Source: Actinomycetes bacterium
Lineage (GTDB): Bacteria; Actinomycetota; Acidimicrobiia; Acidimicrobiales; Bog-793
NCBI GenBank assembly: GCA_021829645.1
Contig: JAKBPI010000001.1
Location: 71,206 to 135,205, forward strand
Direction of reading: 5' to 3'
DNA: 64,000 nucleotides
Of this stretch, positions 35,798 to 45,422 are shown one piece after another. The notes beneath the pieces were generated by a model. That model ran no database searches. It had not been told where the DNA came from and saw only the letters and a program-made list of their open reading frames with translations. Position 1 is the first letter of the stretch, and each line of letters opens with the position of its first letter. A program made the translations under genes and the position numbers.

Positions 35798-38700
35798 TCA
35801 GTTGCCGTTAACTTGCGTAAGAGCAGCAGGGTTACTCATACCTGTAACGGCCTGAATAGAAATTTCTTTAGATCCCGGACTCGACACTACAGAATTGGGC
35901 AAAACCGAAGTTATGACGATTACGAGGTTACCCGTAATGTATTCGAACTTGGTCTGCTCATTGGCCGCCACTTTGGGATTACCGACATTGACCCACTCCA
36001 GAGTTAAAACGTTGAAGTTTTTACCCGTGATGGTCAAGGGGATATTACTGGTATCTACTTGATCAGAAACCAATACGCTTTTTATAGTAGGCGGTTCTGC
36101 ATAGTCAAACTCCGTTGTCGCCGGCGTCACTTCCCGACCTTTGACTACTTTGTCGTAGCCTCCTGGAGCCAGCACTATATTGCCGACAACCGGCGGTAAT
36201 ATACGCGAGAAAGGACTCTTACCTCCGGCATCCACAACCTGTACATCAGTTTGACATACGGTGGCCGGTATAAAGCCTCTCCCTTTCCGGCATGTTGTCC
36301 TGCCCGTCATGGCGGGGGTAACGGCTATGAGTTCGCGATCCGAAACTACTCTGAAACTCCTGGCCTTCCGCCCTCCAAAGAGCACCTCTCTTACCCCGCC
36401 GCCTTCAGTAAAACCGTTGCCGAAAACGGTCACTTTCGTGCCTCCGGATTCCCGTCCTCCCGTCGGCGCCAGATAAGTCACTACCGGTTTCACGCGGGTG
36501 TTCAAAATTCCGGATGAAGTGCTTTGCAACTTGGCAAAATCTACATAGTTATACACAGAAGCCTTATTTTCCGCACTCACACTCATCGATTGAGCGACAA
36601 GCTTGGTAACGGTTACCGCCACTTCACCCGCACCGGCAAAAGGTGCCGAAGAGGTATAGACGGGGGAGGGAGGGGTGAGTACCGTTATTTGGTTGTTTGC
36701 TGCCGATATGATTTTGGCTTTGACGTCACCGAAGTAAACGGACAAGTCGTTTGGCAGAGTCCCAAAACCATTTCCGTCAATGCTGACTGTCTCATTACCG
36801 GTCACGCTTCCTTCACCCGGCGTAACTGAAGCCACTGTTACATTGCCGGAGGATCCGCTAACGGTACTTTGCTTACCCAATGCCAAAGCACACACATTAG
36901 CGTCAAAAGCCGGTGAACCACCGGAATTCGTAAGTATCACAGAACCGAGACCGGTCACCAAGTTATAGCCCGGTCCGGCCTGATAGCCTTTCCCATCATG
37001 AAACACGTCATTATTGCCGGAAGTGACCTGATCAAAAGATTGAGCATAGGTTGCTGGATTTGAAGCCAATTGATATAACAGCGGCGACAGAAAACCTATA
37101 TCGGGCCCACCCTGCGTAACAGGCAGACCGTTGCATGCAGCAGAAGATGCCACTAAAGCCATGGAAGCGGCCATAATTGGAGCCGCTTCGGAAGTTCCTC
37201 CGACCGAGGTCCACCCGCCAGGCAATACGGATATGTGATGTCGCATCACAACAACGTGACTTGTCTGTATGACTTTACTCTTGTTCTGATACTTAGCTGA
37301 ATGCCTCACAACAACGTTGGGGTGTAAAAATACTTTCTTTTTTGTCTTTATGTAACCAAAACCATAAGCTGTACGGGAAAAGACAGTCACCCCGTAATCT
37401 TCGTTAGCCGTCATACTTATATCAGGCAATTCCCTGTTAGAGTTACCCTGATTGCCCTGCAATGACAGTGAGGACTGCCAAGCCGGTTGCGACCAAACCG
37501 TTGACAGACCTCCGCCTCCGCCTCCGCCGGCTGGACCGTTATTCCAAACAGCCTGTAACGGTGGATTGGTAGCAGCAAGCATCGTATTGCCTCCCACTCC
37601 CACCACAAATGGCTGGCTGGCCGGGTCATCCACTGAAAGGTAAGGAGCTTCTTTGGTGTTAGAACCGTACGGAGTACTGGCACAGTCATCCGCTCCGTCG
37701 TCTCCGGTAGCTGCGAACAAAGATATGCCCTCTATGGCTCCCTCTTCAAAGATAAAGTTCTCCAATTGCTCTGCCCCCGGAGCTGATGCCTGCAGAGCCG
37801 CCTCGCACTCTCCCCAGCTGGTAGTGGCTATATTGGCTTTATCTTGGATAACCATATCATTGTAGGCTTCCAGAACACCTGCGGCAGTGTTAGGGGATTC
37901 GTAAATCAACAAGTGGGCTTCGGGAGCTAATGCCGACAATAACTCCATATCCAAAATGGCTTCACCGCTACCAGCACCCTGTAAAGAAAAGCCGTCGACT
38001 TTGACTCTTGTGATATTGTCCAAAAAAGAATGTCCGAAATAACATTGTTCAAAAGCAGCTAAGTCTGACCTGAGGAAAGGCTCCAGTTCAAAAACAGCTA
38101 TTGTCTCACCTTGCCCCAAGTCCCCTTGATCATACAAGGGACCGAGTCCATAAGCGTTGGCAATGGCATTTATCGTCCAGGCTTTTGTTTTGCCCGCATC
38201 CGATAAGGCAGCAGAGCAAGCATGGGGAGAAAGGGGGTTAGAAAAAATCGGGTTTTCCAAAGAAGAAGTTGAATGAGTTCCAAATTTGAAAAGATCTGCT
38301 CTTCCCGCTTTCTGTATCGATTTGGAGAGCAAACTTTTGCTTTGCTCTCCAAAAGCAGACGAACTCAGCCAATTATTTCCATACGATTTTCCAGATTGAT
38401 CTGCAGAGCTCACTCCGACCTCTGCTTTCTTTGTAACGACCAAAGAAGCATGTTGTAGCCGAGCCGCAGGAGAAGTGGAATTTTGCTTTAATACACCTAT
38501 GGCATACGGCCGTAAAAAGGACGGCAACCCAAGAGAGTTGACAATCAAGTCAGAACTTTTCCCCGCTCTCCCTGTCTTTTCGCTTTGGAAGTGGGCACCA
38601 AGAAAGCCCGCTGACCCGGTAGCAAAATAGGTGCTTTCTTGTTTTTTTGTAGCATAAAATGGGATTAAGAGTTTGTTTGCCGGCAAGCTGCCTATACCAA

Positions 38701-39184
38701 GTCCGTGCTGAAGCAAAATGCTCTCAATAACAGAAATAGTATTTTGAGTAGGAGCAAATTCAGTCATTATTTGCTTCGAGCTCAAATACTTATGATAGTA
38801 AGGTGATCCTTTTATATCTACCTGTGACGCATACTGATTGAGCAGTGATACATTACGCGGTTTCAATTCCAAAACAAGTGCTTGAACTCCAGATCCTTGC
38901 AATTTATCTTTGGCAGTTAAAGTAGCCTCAGTAGTCAGATTGACATTTGTTGAAGCCGGCAGAAAAAAGTTTTTGTTGTTTGCATGGCTATCCTCAAAGC
39001 CTAAATTCGTAGAGTTTGAGTAGGATTTCCTCAACTGAGATACACCGCTTTGAATAAGAGATTTACCCACACCGGAATTATGAGTCGTCAACGGATAGAC
39101 AGATCCTGTCGCAAAACCCAGCAACGCTACCAGAGAAAAAACCGATACAGCTGATATAGTGAACTTTCTCTTAAAGAAATACAC
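35798..39184 (-). CDS. Secreted S53 (kumamolisin/sedolisin) acid peptidase with TIG domains
   Basis: 1128 aa. Signal-like segment at residues about 8-30; pro-kumamolisin activation domain about 85-245; catalytic domain about 330-755 with Glu408 and Asp412 (GEAILDMEL), oxyanion Asp495 (ATGDDGADD) and nucleophile Ser665 (GGTSEAAP). Sedolisins are serine-carboxyl peptidases active at low pH. Residues about 604-655, just before the Ser motif, form a basic insertion not usual for the family. The C-terminal third (about 785-1125) holds roughly three IPT/TIG immunoglobulin-like repeats that may tether it to the surface. GTG start with AAAGGG five bases upstream. Confidence 0.88.
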   Translation of the reverse strand: MYFFKRKFTISAVSVFSLVALLGFATGSVYPLTTHNSGVGKSLIQSGVSQLRKSYSNSTNLGFEDSHANNKNFFLPASTNVNLTTEATLTAKDKLQGSGVQALVLELKPRNVSLLNQYASQVDIKGSPYYHKYLSSKQIMTEFAPTQNTISVIESILLQHGLGIGSLPANKLLIPFYATKKQESTYFATGSAGFLGAHFQSEKTGRAGKSSDLIVNSLGLPSFLRPYAIGVLKQNSTSPAARLQHASLVVTKKAEVGVSSADQSGKSYGNNWLSSSAFGEQSKSLLSKSIQKAGRADLFKFGTHSTSSLENPIFSNPLSPHACSAALSDAGKTKAWTINAIANAYGLGPLYDQGDLGQGETIAVFELEPFLRSDLAAFEQCYFGHSFLDNITRVKVDGFSLQGAGSGEAILDMELLSALAPEAHLLIYESPNTAAGVLEAYNDMVIQDKANIATTSWGECEAALQASAPGAEQLENFIFEEGAIEGISLFAATGDDGADDCASTPYGSNTKEAPYLSVDDPASQPFVVGVGGNTMLAATNPPLQAVWNNGPAGGGGGGGLSTVWSQPAWQSSLSLQGNQGNSNRELPDISMTANEDYGVTVFSRTAYGFGYIKTKKKVFLHPNVVVRHSAKYQNKSKVIQTSHVVVMRHHISVLPGGWTSVGGTSEAAPIMAASMALVASSAACNGLPVTQGGPDIGFLSPLLYQLASNPATYAQSFDQVTSGNNDVFHDGKGYQAGPGYNLVTGLGSVILTNSGGSPAFDANVCALALGKQSTVSGSSGNVTVASVTPGEGSVTGNETVSIDGNGFGTLPNDLSVYFGDVKAKIISAANNQITVLTPPSPVYTSSAPFAGAGEVAVTVTKLVAQSMSVSAENKASVYNYVDFAKLQSTSSGILNTRVKPVVTYLAPTGGRESGGTKVTVFGNGFTEGGGVREVLFGGRKARSFRVVSDRELIAVTPAMTGRTTCRKGRGFIPATVCQTDVQVVDAGGKSPFSRILPPVVGNIVLAPGGYDKVVKGREVTPATTEFDYAEPPTIKSVLVSDQVDTSNIPLTITGKNFNVLTLEWVNVGNPKVAANEQTKFEYITGNLVIVITSVLPNSVVSSPGSKEISIQAVTGMSNPAALTQVNGN

Positions 39185-39386
39185 ATTTACCCTTTCAACG
39201 TTGCTTATTTAGATCATCATAGATGGAAAGCAAAGCCTAACCGCGCGCAGTTCTGAGCAAAATCCTACAAAGCTGCACCTATGTAGCCAGTCGTTACCAT
39301 AAGACAGCTTTCACATTTTTTAATATTTATAGATACTTGATAAAACACAACTAAAAAAGTTTTAGAATGGAATATCATTTTGATAC

Positions 39387-39480
<94 letters not shown>

Positions 39481-39481
39481 T

Positions 39482-39528
39482 TACAATTGAGAAAAAGCCC
39501 AAAAAACCAGGGCTTTTTCTCAATTGTA
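39482..39528 (+). terminator. Terminator after tRNA-Ser
   Basis: Perfect 19-base stem (39482-39500 with 39510-39528). The core GCCC-loop-GGGC is followed by TTTTTCT inside the arm, an effective intrinsic terminator. Confidence 0.85.
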
Positions 39529-40421
39529 CAAAACCGTATGCCGGTTAAGATTAGAAGAAAATTGTTATATCTTCCTCCCGCACCAACTTGCTATAGACAG
39601 ACCTGATTGCCCGGTAACTTTTCGCCCAAAACAGAGTTCCAAAGAGGAATCCGGCCTCGAAAAGTTCTGGATTGTCATACAGATCTTTGGCATCTATCCG
39701 ATACTTCTCTTGGATGCTAGTTGCCAATATCGTTGTCGTCGGAAGCAGACAATTCCATACTAAGGCTTGACTGTAAGCCCAGAGGTTCCATGGAAAAATT
39801 TTTAGAATAACGCCCTCACATGAAAATGCCGGATCGCATCATAATGACGATGGGGTCATCCATGTTTCCCGGCAAACTGCAACTTTCAACGGCGGCATGC
39901 GCCACGTGTTTCATCTTAGGAACTTCTTGGATCTAGTAAATCAAGAATAACTCATAACGTACTGTCCGTAATGCCGGCATAACGCACTAGAGACCATCAA
40001 CACATTTGGTCTTAGAAAAGACTTCTCCGAAAATAACCTTATCGTCTCAGGTATAAAAAGATATCGAGACGCTTTTTTATCGATAACATTTGCCATTGAA
40101 ACTACTCATAGGTAATCAATAGACAGAAAAGCGACCTTTTAGTTAGGCGCCTATATCCTTACCGTGCCAGTTTTTAAAAGTGTACTAATTGTTATGGCAA
40201 CTTATAAAAACACTTTAAGTGTAATTAATACTTACAAATATTCAATTTAAATATCGGATTAGTATTTTATAGAACTTCCAGAGTGATACGAGTTTGTACT
40301 CAGTGGTAGGAATATTAGTCCATAGCCCTCTGGATATATGTTTACTACATCCTATATGGCATCATAAAGTGATAACCATGCATTTCGCATTGAGAAGTTT
40401 AAGTAACTAAATTTTCGGGCT
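39529..40421. other. Long intergenic region, no credible gene
   Basis: About 890 bases. Short open frames exist on both strands (for example plus 39,524-39,763), but none has a recognisable sequence, ribosome site or codon pattern like the neighbours. A plus-strand terminator at 40043-40078 suggests that something in 39,530-40,040 is, or was, transcribed. The part from 40,080 to 40,420 is AT-rich and featureless. Confidence 0.5.
40043..40078 (+). terminator. Orphan rho-independent terminator
   Basis: CGTCTC (40043-40048) pairs with GAGACG (40066-40071), with extra inner pairs, then C and six T (40073-40078). No recognisable gene lies upstream before the tRNA-Ser terminator. Confidence 0.6.
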
Positions 40422-41609
40422 TCAACCTTTCTCAGAATCCGAGCCGCTTGTATCTTCACTCTCTGTATCTTGAACGCTTCCCGACTTATCCTGATCCTCG
40501 CTTATTTCGATATCTGCAGGCGATAAGTCCTGTACATACTTGAGAGATCCGAATTCAACTCTGTCACTCGGATTGGGCATATTACCAAACCCGCTTTGGT
40601 CAGGCGATACATCTTCAGGGGTCGGACTAGGATAGGCTTGCATACCCGTCTCCTCTCTATTTGCAGGATACTGACTTTGATATGGAAACGGGAAATTTGC
40701 ATTAGATGAAGCAGGGTCCGAGCTATTAAATTGACCGGAAAACGAGGAGTTCTTGTCGATAGTGGTAAGAGACATGCCTATATACGCTGACAGTTGCTCA
40801 TAGGAGATGCCCTCTTTTTGCGTCCTGAGATCAGCGTAAAATACAAATGCGGCACAGGAGTAGACGGGGAACAACAGGAGTGAACATAGAAGCAACACCA
40901 TAAAAATTGATTCAGCGGCGAGAGATGTTTTACTCAATAAAAACCCAACTACAGTATTTACTGCAATTTGTGAAATTAACAATACGATTTGCACTCCAAA
41001 TATCCGCAAAGTATTGTATTTGACCAACTGTCTTGACCTTAGGAAGAAATCAAAAAAAGAAGGTTGATCTTCCAGAGCCATACCGGTCACAACCAAGTAA
41101 TTGATCAGATACCAGATGATACCCGGGACAAGCAAAATCGAATATCCGATAATAAAAAATATACCTATAACGACAGAGGCCAAGAAAGCCTTGGCAACTT
41201 TTTCAAAAGGAGCACGTAACTGAGCTCTGTCTGACGGGGTATAGGAAAAATATTCAGCTGCAATGCTTCGCGTTGAAAAAACCTGTCCCCAAAATACTCC
41301 AACAAGCGCAATTCCCAATGAAGCTAATAGGTAATATTCTTCGTGCAAGGCTGCTGCAGAATGGTTCGTAATATTTACTTTAAAAGGCTGAGCATTCTTT
41401 GTCAACAAAAAAATTGCCAAAGCCATCAATATATAAGCAGGTGAGCTCATAGCAAGCCACTTAAAATACCCTCTTTTGGTAAGAGCAAAAACCTGCCTAA
41501 GTATTTTTGCTGCCGGTGTAGGGGGCATGACATTTTGGTTTGTTGCCCATTTACTATAACTCATTTCCATAATACTAGCACAGCTAATAATTTTCTTTCC
41601 AACGCTCAT
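40422..41609 (-). CDS. Multi-pass membrane protein with acidic tail
   Basis: 395 aa, not confidently assigned. About six hydrophobic segments lie between residues 50 and 270. The stretch LLVPGIIWYLINYLVVTGMA followed by FFLRSRQLVKYNTLRIFG has the pattern of the membrane domain found with glycerophosphodiester phosphodiesterases and related DUF families. Residues about 290-395 are a hydrophilic tail rich in Pro, Ser, Asp and Glu. Start is uncertain: ATGs at 41609 and about 40 bases on both lack a clear ribosome site. Role unknown. Confidence 0.6.
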   Translation of the reverse strand: MSVGKKIISCASIMEMSYSKWATNQNVMPPTPAAKILRQVFALTKRGYFKWLAMSSPAYILMALAIFLLTKNAQPFKVNITNHSAAALHEEYYLLASLGIALVGVFWGQVFSTRSIAAEYFSYTPSDRAQLRAPFEKVAKAFLASVVIGIFFIIGYSILLVPGIIWYLINYLVVTGMALEDQPSFFDFFLRSRQLVKYNTLRIFGVQIVLLISQIAVNTVVGFLLSKTSLAAESIFMVLLLCSLLLFPVYSCAAFVFYADLRTQKEGISYEQLSAYIGMSLTTIDKNSSFSGQFNSSDPASSNANFPFPYQSQYPANREETGMQAYPSPTPEDVSPDQSGFGNMPNPSDRVEFGSLKYVQDLSPADIEISEDQDKSGSVQDTESEDTSGSDSEKG

Positions 41610-41754
41610 AAGCGGATCGAAAATCTCTCAAATAGTCTTGCCAAAAAGCTGAGTTTGGTGCATTCCGGCCAATTCTTACAAGGATCCAATTAGTTAATAC
41701 ACTAACCACAAACTTGATTGTCATTTTGTCGCTATTATTATTTATGCTAAATAT

Positions 41755-41831
41755 GCGCTCGTAGCCCAATTGGATAGAGCATCTGACTACGGATCAGAAG
41801 GTTGGGGGTTCGAGTCCCTCCGAGCGCGCCA
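41755..41831 (+). tRNA. tRNA-Arg (ACG anticodon)
   Basis: Acceptor GCGCTCG (41755-41761) with CGAGCGC (41821-41827), discriminator G, encoded CCA to 41831. Anticodon loop CTACGGA at 41787-41793 gives ACG at 41789-41791; A34 should be deaminated to inosine to read CGU, CGC and CGA. Confidence 0.95.
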
Positions 41832-41985
41832 AGGTGTTTGAGTTTTTAGTCTTTTATCCCGTTAAGTAAATTTATTATTCTCGTCTAGGATCAACAGAGA
41901 ATTTGTACTTACATTCGCCTATACGGAAACCAAATAAATACTGACCCTGCCTCAGGAATGGCAGGTGTGATGGCTATTTAAGTAC

Positions 41986-42912
41986 TTATGAACAAACTGA
42001 AAATTTCTTTAAGAAAGAAGCGTACTTTGTTAAGTGCTGTTCAGAGAGAACCTCTGTAATGTTTTGTTCCAATGAACAGCTTTCATATAGGTTTACGTGC
42101 TTACTTCCATCGTATGTTGCATACAGTACACGCCCGCAAATATCTGCATCTACCGCAACAGATTGATGAGTTCCCCAAGTAAAGCTCAGGTTATATAGCA
42201 AAGAGTTTTCCATACACAGTACAGTCACTGGAGCTATTGGCTCTGAATTGAAAACTTTGATGACCCCTGCTTTGTATTTGGCTAACACCTTGATATTTAC
42301 TTTCCCAGAAGCCTGACGGAAGAGGCTGGGTTTGGTGTATAAAACCATCTTGACGGACGCATTCCTCGGCACAATTGCCTGTCGGGTTCTTGGATTCAAA
42401 TATACGGTATTTGAATCCACCCGTAAATAAGTGGCATAGGCATTAGGACCGGGTGCAAGTGTATAAATCAACTCGCTAAGGTAGTCGGAAAGTATGCCTG
42501 TCTTTACGTTTACGATAATATCCGTATAACCTTTCTTGGTAGAGCTATTGTAAAATGAGCCCTGTGAGGTAATTGTTTCCTCTTTTGAAAGATGAGCCTT
42601 AACGAATGCCAGCAGTCTTGGCTTTGTCATCTGTACCAGATAAAAAGCATGCAGGTCTTTCAGGTTCCCTACTGCTTCTGTGGGTACGTTGTTAGGAAGG
42701 GCTCCCGGCTTTATTTTTAACAGCTTGGTATCTTTGGGTAATACAGCTTTGTGAAATATTTCTTCAGCAAATCGATTAGCTGCTGAAATATTCTTGGATA
42801 CCCCATAAGCAGGCATAGGCAATAAAAAATACCCTGCGAATACTAAACCGGCTGTCAAGGCCACCCACCTGTGTAGCCGGTAAACGTGCCTTGATCCTAA
42901 AGCCCTTTTCAT
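41986..42912 (-). CDS. Secreted protein of unknown function
   Basis: 308 aa; no family recognised. The N-terminus has basic residues, a hydrophobic core around residues 16-34 and a likely signal peptidase site near PAYG. The mature part is beta-rich and mildly basic, with four Cys in the last third (VLCMEN, DADICGR, YESCS, FSVCS) that could form two disulfides outside the cell. It stands alone between tRNA-Arg and the TIGR03086 gene. Confidence 0.6.
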   Translation of the reverse strand: MKRALGSRHVYRLHRWVALTAGLVFAGYFLLPMPAYGVSKNISAANRFAEEIFHKAVLPKDTKLLKIKPGALPNNVPTEAVGNLKDLHAFYLVQMTKPRLLAFVKAHLSKEETITSQGSFYNSSTKKGYTDIIVNVKTGILSDYLSELIYTLAPGPNAYATYLRVDSNTVYLNPRTRQAIVPRNASVKMVLYTKPSLFRQASGKVNIKVLAKYKAGVIKVFNSEPIAPVTVLCMENSLLYNLSFTWGTHQSVAVDADICGRVLYATYDGSKHVNLYESCSLEQNITEVLSEQHLTKYASFLKKFSVCS

Positions 42913-43079
42913 AGATTTATAGTACCATAGCTACCACTTAAGCATCCAGCGGGTTACAATGCGTGTGTAAAGTGTCTAAGCTAAAAATCTTCTTTGAAAA
43001 CCTCCTTCATTTCACACAATACTGTAGAGTACGGCCATAAAACAATTGATAGCATGAGTTAAAAAAGGAGATACCAATT

Positions 43080-43652
43080 ATGGAATCTGAAGCATCCCGA
43101 CAGGAAGTGCTGAAACGCTATTCTTTAGTAGCCGAAGACTTTGCCCATCGACTCGCTAATGTAACGCCCGCACAGCTTCATCTCCCAACTCCCTGTCATG
43201 AATGGGACGTCTCGAGACTAATCACACATGTCATTGAGACCAATTTTCGAGTCGGTGCGCAGGTTGATAGTTCAAACCAACACCGTTCTGCAGACGACTT
43301 TGTAAGTCAATGGGAAACAGCCAAAAGCTTAATTACCGATCTTCTTGCCAACGAAGCGACCGCCAATCAGATGACTTCTGGCATGTTCGGCGAGCAAAGT
43401 TTTGCCTCACTCGTCGGTCGCTTGCTTTGTGCGGATACCCTATTCCATACCTGGGATCTGGCGAAGGCAACTTCACAAGATACAAATCTCAACCAAGATG
43501 CCGTAGAAAAAGCCTTTGCTTTCCTCGAACCGCTGGATGAGGCCATACGTCGACCGGGCGGATTTGCGCCAAAAATTACCTCCGCTCCTGATGCGGATTT
43601 ACAAACACGGTTTTTAAACTTTGGCGGTCGCCAAGTCCAATTGATCGATTGA
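43080..43652 (+). CDS. TIGR03086 / mycothiol maleylpyruvate isomerase-family protein
   Basis: 190 aa DinB-fold protein. PTPCHEWDVSRLITHVIE holds the conserved W-D-V and the His of the three-His metal site; TLFHTWDLAKAT supplies another. This family (MDMPI N-terminal domain, TIGR03086) is expanded in actinobacteria that make mycothiol, and most members have no known substrate. AAGGAG lies nine bases before the ATG. Confidence 0.82.
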   Translation: MESEASRQEVLKRYSLVAEDFAHRLANVTPAQLHLPTPCHEWDVSRLITHVIETNFRVGAQVDSSNQHRSADDFVSQWETAKSLITDLLANEATANQMTSGMFGEQSFASLVGRLLCADTLFHTWDLAKATSQDTNLNQDAVEKAFAFLEPLDEAIRRPGGFAPKITSAPDADLQTRFLNFGGRQVQLID

Positions 43653-43714
43653 GAAATGTAACAGGTAGCCATCAGTACCTACTCGCAAAGTATATTCGAA
43701 AAAGAAAACAGAAT

Positions 43715-43757
43715 TTGACTATATATCGTAATACGTTATAATCGTATTACGATATAT
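43715..43757 (+). promoter_or_regulatory. Promoter with 15-bp palindromic operator before the ClC gene
   Basis: -35 TTGACT (43715-43720), 16-base spacer, -10 TATAAT (43737-43742). A perfect inverted repeat, ATATATCGTAATACG (43721-43735) with its complement at 43743-43757, encloses the -10 box. A dimeric regulator bound here would block polymerase. The MarR protein encoded in the same operon is the obvious candidate. The ATG at 43758 follows the right arm directly, giving a leader of about nine bases. Confidence 0.8.
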
Positions 43758-45422
43758 ATGTTAGATCTTTCCCGCATTTCTAAAAAGTCTTCTAGTGATG
43801 TCAGTCTGGGAACTACCGGGCAACGCCTTTGCTTCCTTGGTATCCTGGGTTTCTTTCTTGGGCTCATCGGAGGAACTCTGGCTTTTGCATTAGTACGCAT
43901 TGTTGCTTTTATATCCAACTTGGCGTTACTGCACCATATCGGGTATAACCTCCCAGACCTTAGCCACTACCATCCGAATTGGACTCTTATCCCTATAGCA
44001 CTCTTAGGAGCAGGCTCGGTTATCATCATGGCCAGAGCAACGCCAATTATCAAGGGGCACGGCATACCGGAATCCATTGAGGTCATTCAACGACATAAAA
44101 GCCGCATTCAAGCAAAAACCGCCATTACCAAACCACTATCTTCAGCTATAGCTATGGGGACAGGGGGACCCTTCGGCGCAGAAGGTCCGATAATAGTGAC
44201 CGGAGCCGCCGTTGGATCTTTATTTGGCCAAGGATTGCCGGTATCGCCCACGGAAAGACGAATTTTGCTATCTGCAGGTGCCGCTGCCGGCATGGCCGGA
44301 GTTTTCGGTACTCCACTGGCTGCCGTGGTATTAGCATTTGAGCTCCTACTATTCGAACGGTCCCTCAGATCTTTGGCACCGCTCATGATAGCTTGCGGAG
44401 TAGCTACAGAAATCCACAATTTACTGATATCCGACAGGCCCTTATTCGCGCTGAGACACCAACCTGTCTTGCCAACATCGCAACTGCCTTTTTTCTTACT
44501 GGTTGGTATTGTTGGCGGCGTACTAGCCATCTTGATCAACAAAGGACTGTTCTTTTTTGAAAAATGCTTCGCTAAAACTCCTATGCCGACTTTTTCCCAC
44601 CCGCTGATTGGAGCTATCGGTTTTTCCGCCATCGGTTTGGTGGTGCCTGGATCTTTATCTGTAGGATATTGGGCAATCACCGATGCTGTCAACAACCGCT
44701 TTTTAGCAGTTACTGCTCTTATATTGGGGTTAGCAAAATTACTTTCCTGGCAAATAGCCTTGGCTTCCGATACGTCAGGTGGCACACTTGCACCAATTCT
44801 CCTGATAGGGGCTCTTACGGGAGAGGTCTTCGGTATTGCACTTTCCCGTCTCTTTCCGAGCTTACATATCTTCCCGGGATATTTTGCCATAGTATCGATG
44901 GGAGTGGTACTCGGTACATCGACGCGCGCTCTTTTTACGGGAGCTATATTCGCCGTTGAAGTGACCGGCACTTATCAACTTTTACCGGAAATCTTCACCG
45001 CAATGGTTATAGGTGAACTCATAACACAGCGCTTCCTAAAAGAACGTCTCATGACAAACAAACTCACCCGCCGGAATTTGACTGTTGAATTTGATACCAA
45101 AACAGACATCCTACGAACCACATTGGCTAGAGAAGCTATGAGACCGATAGCCGGTAACGAGATAGCAAGCCGTTGTCCCACCGTGAACGAGAACGAGCCA
45201 TTATACCGCGTTGTGCCGCTTCTGAAAAAAACGGATGTTACAGTACGAGATCAGTTCAGCAACGAAATCGGGGTGATCACCGCCCAAAGCATTGTAGGAA
45301 TACTGGATTCTCAGTATAATGATGAGATTATTGAAGACCCGACACTCGATATAGAGACCATCAAATTGTTCTTCCGTCGACATCGCTCCAATAAAAAACC
45401 CACCGGGGAAAACTATGAATGA
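43758..45422 (+). CDS. ClC-family chloride channel/antiporter
   Basis: 554 aa with about ten to twelve membrane helices. Selectivity motifs are seen: KGHGIPES (GSGIP variant, His for Ser), GPFGAEGPII with the gating Glu, and SGGTLAPILLIGALTG (GxFxP-like). The C-terminal 90 residues resemble a partial CBS region. ClC transporters exchange chloride, nitrate or fluoride, often with protons, and aid acid resistance. The substrate here is open because of the altered GSGIP motif. Near-leaderless start; ends inside marR. Confidence 0.85.
   Translation: MLDLSRISKKSSSDVSLGTTGQRLCFLGILGFFLGLIGGTLAFALVRIVAFISNLALLHHIGYNLPDLSHYHPNWTLIPIALLGAGSVIIMARATPIIKGHGIPESIEVIQRHKSRIQAKTAITKPLSSAIAMGTGGPFGAEGPIIVTGAAVGSLFGQGLPVSPTERRILLSAGAAAGMAGVFGTPLAAVVLAFELLLFERSLRSLAPLMIACGVATEIHNLLISDRPLFALRHQPVLPTSQLPFFLLVGIVGGVLAILINKGLFFFEKCFAKTPMPTFSHPLIGAIGFSAIGLVVPGSLSVGYWAITDAVNNRFLAVTALILGLAKLLSWQIALASDTSGGTLAPILLIGALTGEVFGIALSRLFPSLHIFPGYFAIVSMGVVLGTSTRALFTGAIFAVEVTGTYQLLPEIFTAMVIGELITQRFLKERLMTNKLTRRNLTVEFDTKTDILRTTLAREAMRPIAGNEIASRCPTVNENEPLYRVVPLLKKTDVTVRDQFSNEIGVITAQSIVGILDSQYNDEIIEDPTLDIETIKLFFRRHRSNKKPTGENYE

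Noticed and set aside
41584-41769. 61-codon minus-strand ORF overlapping tRNA-Arg
   Set aside because: It runs into the 5' end of a clear tRNA gene and overlaps the start of the neighbouring membrane-protein gene.
44108-44971. 287-codon minus-strand ORF inside the ClC gene
   Set aside because: Antisense shadow of a clear membrane-protein gene; the sequence is low-complexity Pro/Ala/Thr/Lys without any family pattern.
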